From Caballeronia sordidicola (GTDB lineage: Bacteria; Pseudomonadota; Gammaproteobacteria; Burkholderiales; Burkholderiaceae), in NCBI RefSeq assembly GCF_002220365.1, contig NZ_MTHB01000305.1, positions 1-64,000 on the forward strand: a stretch of DNA of 64,000 nucleotides. The letters are read 5' to 3'. Every line of letters begins with the position of its first letter. The first letter of the stretch is position 1. This document shows positions 62,740 through 64,000 of the stretch, one piece after another. The translations under genes and the position numbers were made by a program. Below the pieces are notes generated by a model. It was not told the DNA's origin, searched no databases, and saw nothing but the letters and a program-made list of their open reading frames with translations.

Positions 62740-63624
62740 TCAATAAAAGCCCGGTTCGCCCGGCGGTCGCGTCTTGAAGCGCTTGTGCACCCAGTAATAC
62801 TGCTCGGGCATCAGCCGGACCTGATCTTCAAGGAACGCGTTCATGCGGCGGGCGTCGGCTGCATCGTCGCCGGTCGGGTAGTTGTCCCACGGCTTGAACA
62901 CCCGCAGCCGGTAACCCTTGTAGTTCGGCAGCACTTCGCCCACGAACGGCATGATTTGCGCATGTCCGGTCTTGGCCAGGCGGCCAACCGCTGTCAGCGT
63001 GCAGGCTTGCACGCCGAAGAACGGCACGAACGTGGAATTGCGCATGCCGTAGTCCATGTCGGCTCCTAGCATGACCGGTTTGCGATCACGCAGCCAGCGC
63101 AGCACGATTCGCGCGCTGTCCGCGCGGCTGGCCATTTCGGCGTCGAAACGGCCACGCTGCTTCTTTGCGATGTCGTCGAGCGCTTTGTTCGACATCGGCT
63201 GATACAGGGATCCGCAGGTTCGGTGCAGCGAGTAGTTGATCCACACCGAAGCCGCCTCGATGGCGACAAAGTGAAAACCGAGCAACAAAGTGGGCGGCAT
63301 GTCCGGATCGAGAAGGTCGACTTCGCTGTCCACCTGAATCAGCTTGGCGAGTTTCTCCGCCGAGCCGAACCATTGCACGCTGCGCTCCACGTAACTGCGT
63401 ATCGCGTGCCGGAAATGCTTCTGAGCGACTTCTTCCCGGCGCTCGGATGTCCACTCGGGGAAACACAGGCTGAGATTGATATGCACAATGCGTTTTCTGT
63501 GGCTCGGGACTTGATAAAGCAGCCAGCCGAGACCATCGCCGAAACGTGCGGTGATGCCGTAGGGAATGCGCGCGAGCAGTTTCAGGAAGCCCACTGCGAG
63601 GGCGACGCCAATGCGACCTAACAT
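62740..63624 (-). CDS. LpxL-like lipid A acyltransferase
   Basis: This 294-residue inner-membrane protein transfers acyl chains to lipid A. The catalytic HX4E motif is H118 to E123 (FHFVAIEA), and an N-terminal membrane anchor precedes it. Further family motifs are NYSLHRTCGSLYQP, GADMDYGM and PEQYYWVHKRFKTRP. ATG 63624 starts MLGRIGVALAVGFLKLL; the longer frame upstream is not conserved. It is divergent from metK. Confidence 0.92.
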   Translation of the reverse strand: MLGRIGVALAVGFLKLLARIPYGITARFGDGLGWLLYQVPSHRKRIVHINLSLCFPEWTSERREEVAQKHFRHAIRSYVERSVQWFGSAEKLAKLIQVDSEVDLLDPDMPPTLLLGFHFVAIEAASVWINYSLHRTCGSLYQPMSNKALDDIAKKQRGRFDAEMASRADSARIVLRWLRDRKPVMLGADMDYGMRNSTFVPFFGVQACTLTAVGRLAKTGHAQIMPFVGEVLPNYKGYRLRVFKPWDNYPTGDDAADARRMNAFLEDQVRLMPEQYYWVHKRFKTRPPGEPGFY

Positions 63625-63730
63625 GTGACGCTCCCAAGGGGCCGGAAGAGGGGTGTTCGACTTTGCCGGGGAGCGTTCCGGGCATGATGCGGGTGAGGGT
63701 ATGTCTTGATCGGCAGCAAACGTTCGGCTC

Positions 63731-63758
63731 TGTGACAAAAGTGAGAAGCCGCTATAAT
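63731..63758 (+). promoter_or_regulatory. metK promoter
   Basis: TGTGAC (63731-63736) and a perfect TATAAT (63753-63758) with 16-base spacing, 160 bases before the metK start, implying a leader of about 150 bases. Confidence 0.7.
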
Positions 63759-63763
63759 AAAAC

Positions 63764-63920
63764 CTTCGCCGAGTTAATGGACAACTTGCGGGGCGAAGCT
63801 GGAAAGTGTTTAACGGCGCTTTCCGGACCATGTTTTCCGCTAAAGCGTCGCCGCTTCAGACTCCAGACGAAGCCGGCTACGTGAGCAACTTACCCGTACT
63901 CAAATGGAGTCTGAAGCGTG
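63764..63920 (+). ncRNA. Structured metK leader, candidate cis-regulatory RNA
   Basis: Three helices can form: CTTCGCC/GGCGAAG (63764-63798), GGAAAG/CTTTCC (63801-63824) and a perfect 14-bp stem 63852-63865 with 63905-63918 around a 39-base loop. The last stem covers the ribosome binding site (GGAG at 63906-63909) and the first base of the GTG start. CGCTTT (63817-63822) can instead pair with AAAGCG (63842-63847), excluding the second helix; CGGCG in its loop can pair with CGCCG (63849-63853), which would break the third. This is switch-like folding. Ligand unknown. Confidence 0.5.
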
Positions 63921-64000
63921 TCAAACGATTACTTCTTTACCTCTGAATCCGTCTCTGAAGGCCACCCGGACAAGGTAGCCGACCAGATCTCCGACGCCAT
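63918..64000 (+). CDS. metK: S-adenosylmethionine synthetase, 5' end only
   Basis: MetK makes SAM from methionine and ATP. Only the first 28 codons are in the window: VSNDYFFTSESVSEGHPDKV then ADQISDA, the invariant start of the family including the ATP-site His in GHPDK. GTG 63918 is the start, with GGAG nine bases upstream. The gene runs off the right edge. Its leader is strongly structured (see separate entry). Confidence 0.93.
   Translation, partial: MSNDYFFTSESVSEGHPDKVADQISDA

Noticed and set aside
1..64000. CRISPR arrays, rRNA genes, large transposons
   Set aside because: No regularly spaced repeats of CRISPR size, no rRNA segments, and no complete insertion sequence with a transposase were seen.

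Overview
The window reads as a chromosomal segment of a betaproteobacterium of the Burkholderia group (Paraburkholderia or Caballeronia-like). I base this on high GC coding DNA and on the gene order and protein types: mreBCD-mrdAB next to gatCAB, metX-metW, hslVU-dksA, queCED, a RegB/RegA pair, and the dapF-DUF484-xerC cluster beside an LpxL-type acyltransferase and metK. This is recognition from memory, not a database result.

Region 1 (1-6.67 kb) is the right part of an integrated filamentous phage (inovirus). It holds a Zot/pI assembly ATPase, a pIV-like secretin, an intergenic region with a large hairpin where Ff-type phages keep their packaging signal, a small unknown gene, an HUH rolling-circle Rep, a DUF4224-type small protein, a tyrosine integrase and an HNH endonuclease as cargo. 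It ends exactly at the 3' end of a tRNA-Lys(CTT) gene, the likely attachment site. No coat or adsorption genes are visible. The left edge (1-572) looks damaged, perhaps by an insertion element, and the other attachment site must lie outside the window.

Region 2 (6.67-31.3 kb) is core chromosome: a hotdog thioesterase, a patatin-like protein, OsmC, a D-2-hydroxyacid dehydrogenase, PEP carboxykinase, a LysR regulator, topoisomerase III, a thioredoxin-like protein and DprA. Then come def-fmt-lysE-htpX-rsmB-DUF4390 and an NtrY/NtrX-like two-component pair whose regulator lacks the AAA+ domain. A tRNA-Phe, the queuosine precursor operon queC-queE-queD, an HpaI-type aldolase and a Sel1 protein follow.

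Region 3 (31.3-43.5 kb) has the cell-shape cluster mreB-mreC-mreD-mrdA-mrdB on the minus strand. It diverges from gatC-gatA-gatB (tRNA amidotransferase), which is followed by a PPK2 kinase and exonuclease III.

Region 4 (43.5-64 kb) has an M48 peptidase and AmpG permease, metX-metW, a HAD phosphatase, argB, a CWC protein and a TPR protein. It continues with the redox-type RegB/RegA pair, hslV-hslU with a heat-shock-like promoter, dksA, a CobW/COG0523 metal GTPase, rlmI, the xerC/DUF484/dapF cluster, an LpxL-like acyltransferase and the first 28 codons of metK.

The most interesting non-coding signal is the metK leader. It has a consensus-like promoter and a long 5' UTR with mutually exclusive hairpins. 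The last is a perfect 14-bp stem that buries the metK ribosome binding site. Other points are the phage packaging hairpin, several four-unit short tandem arrays in gene gaps, and an in-frame 12-bp repeat in regB.
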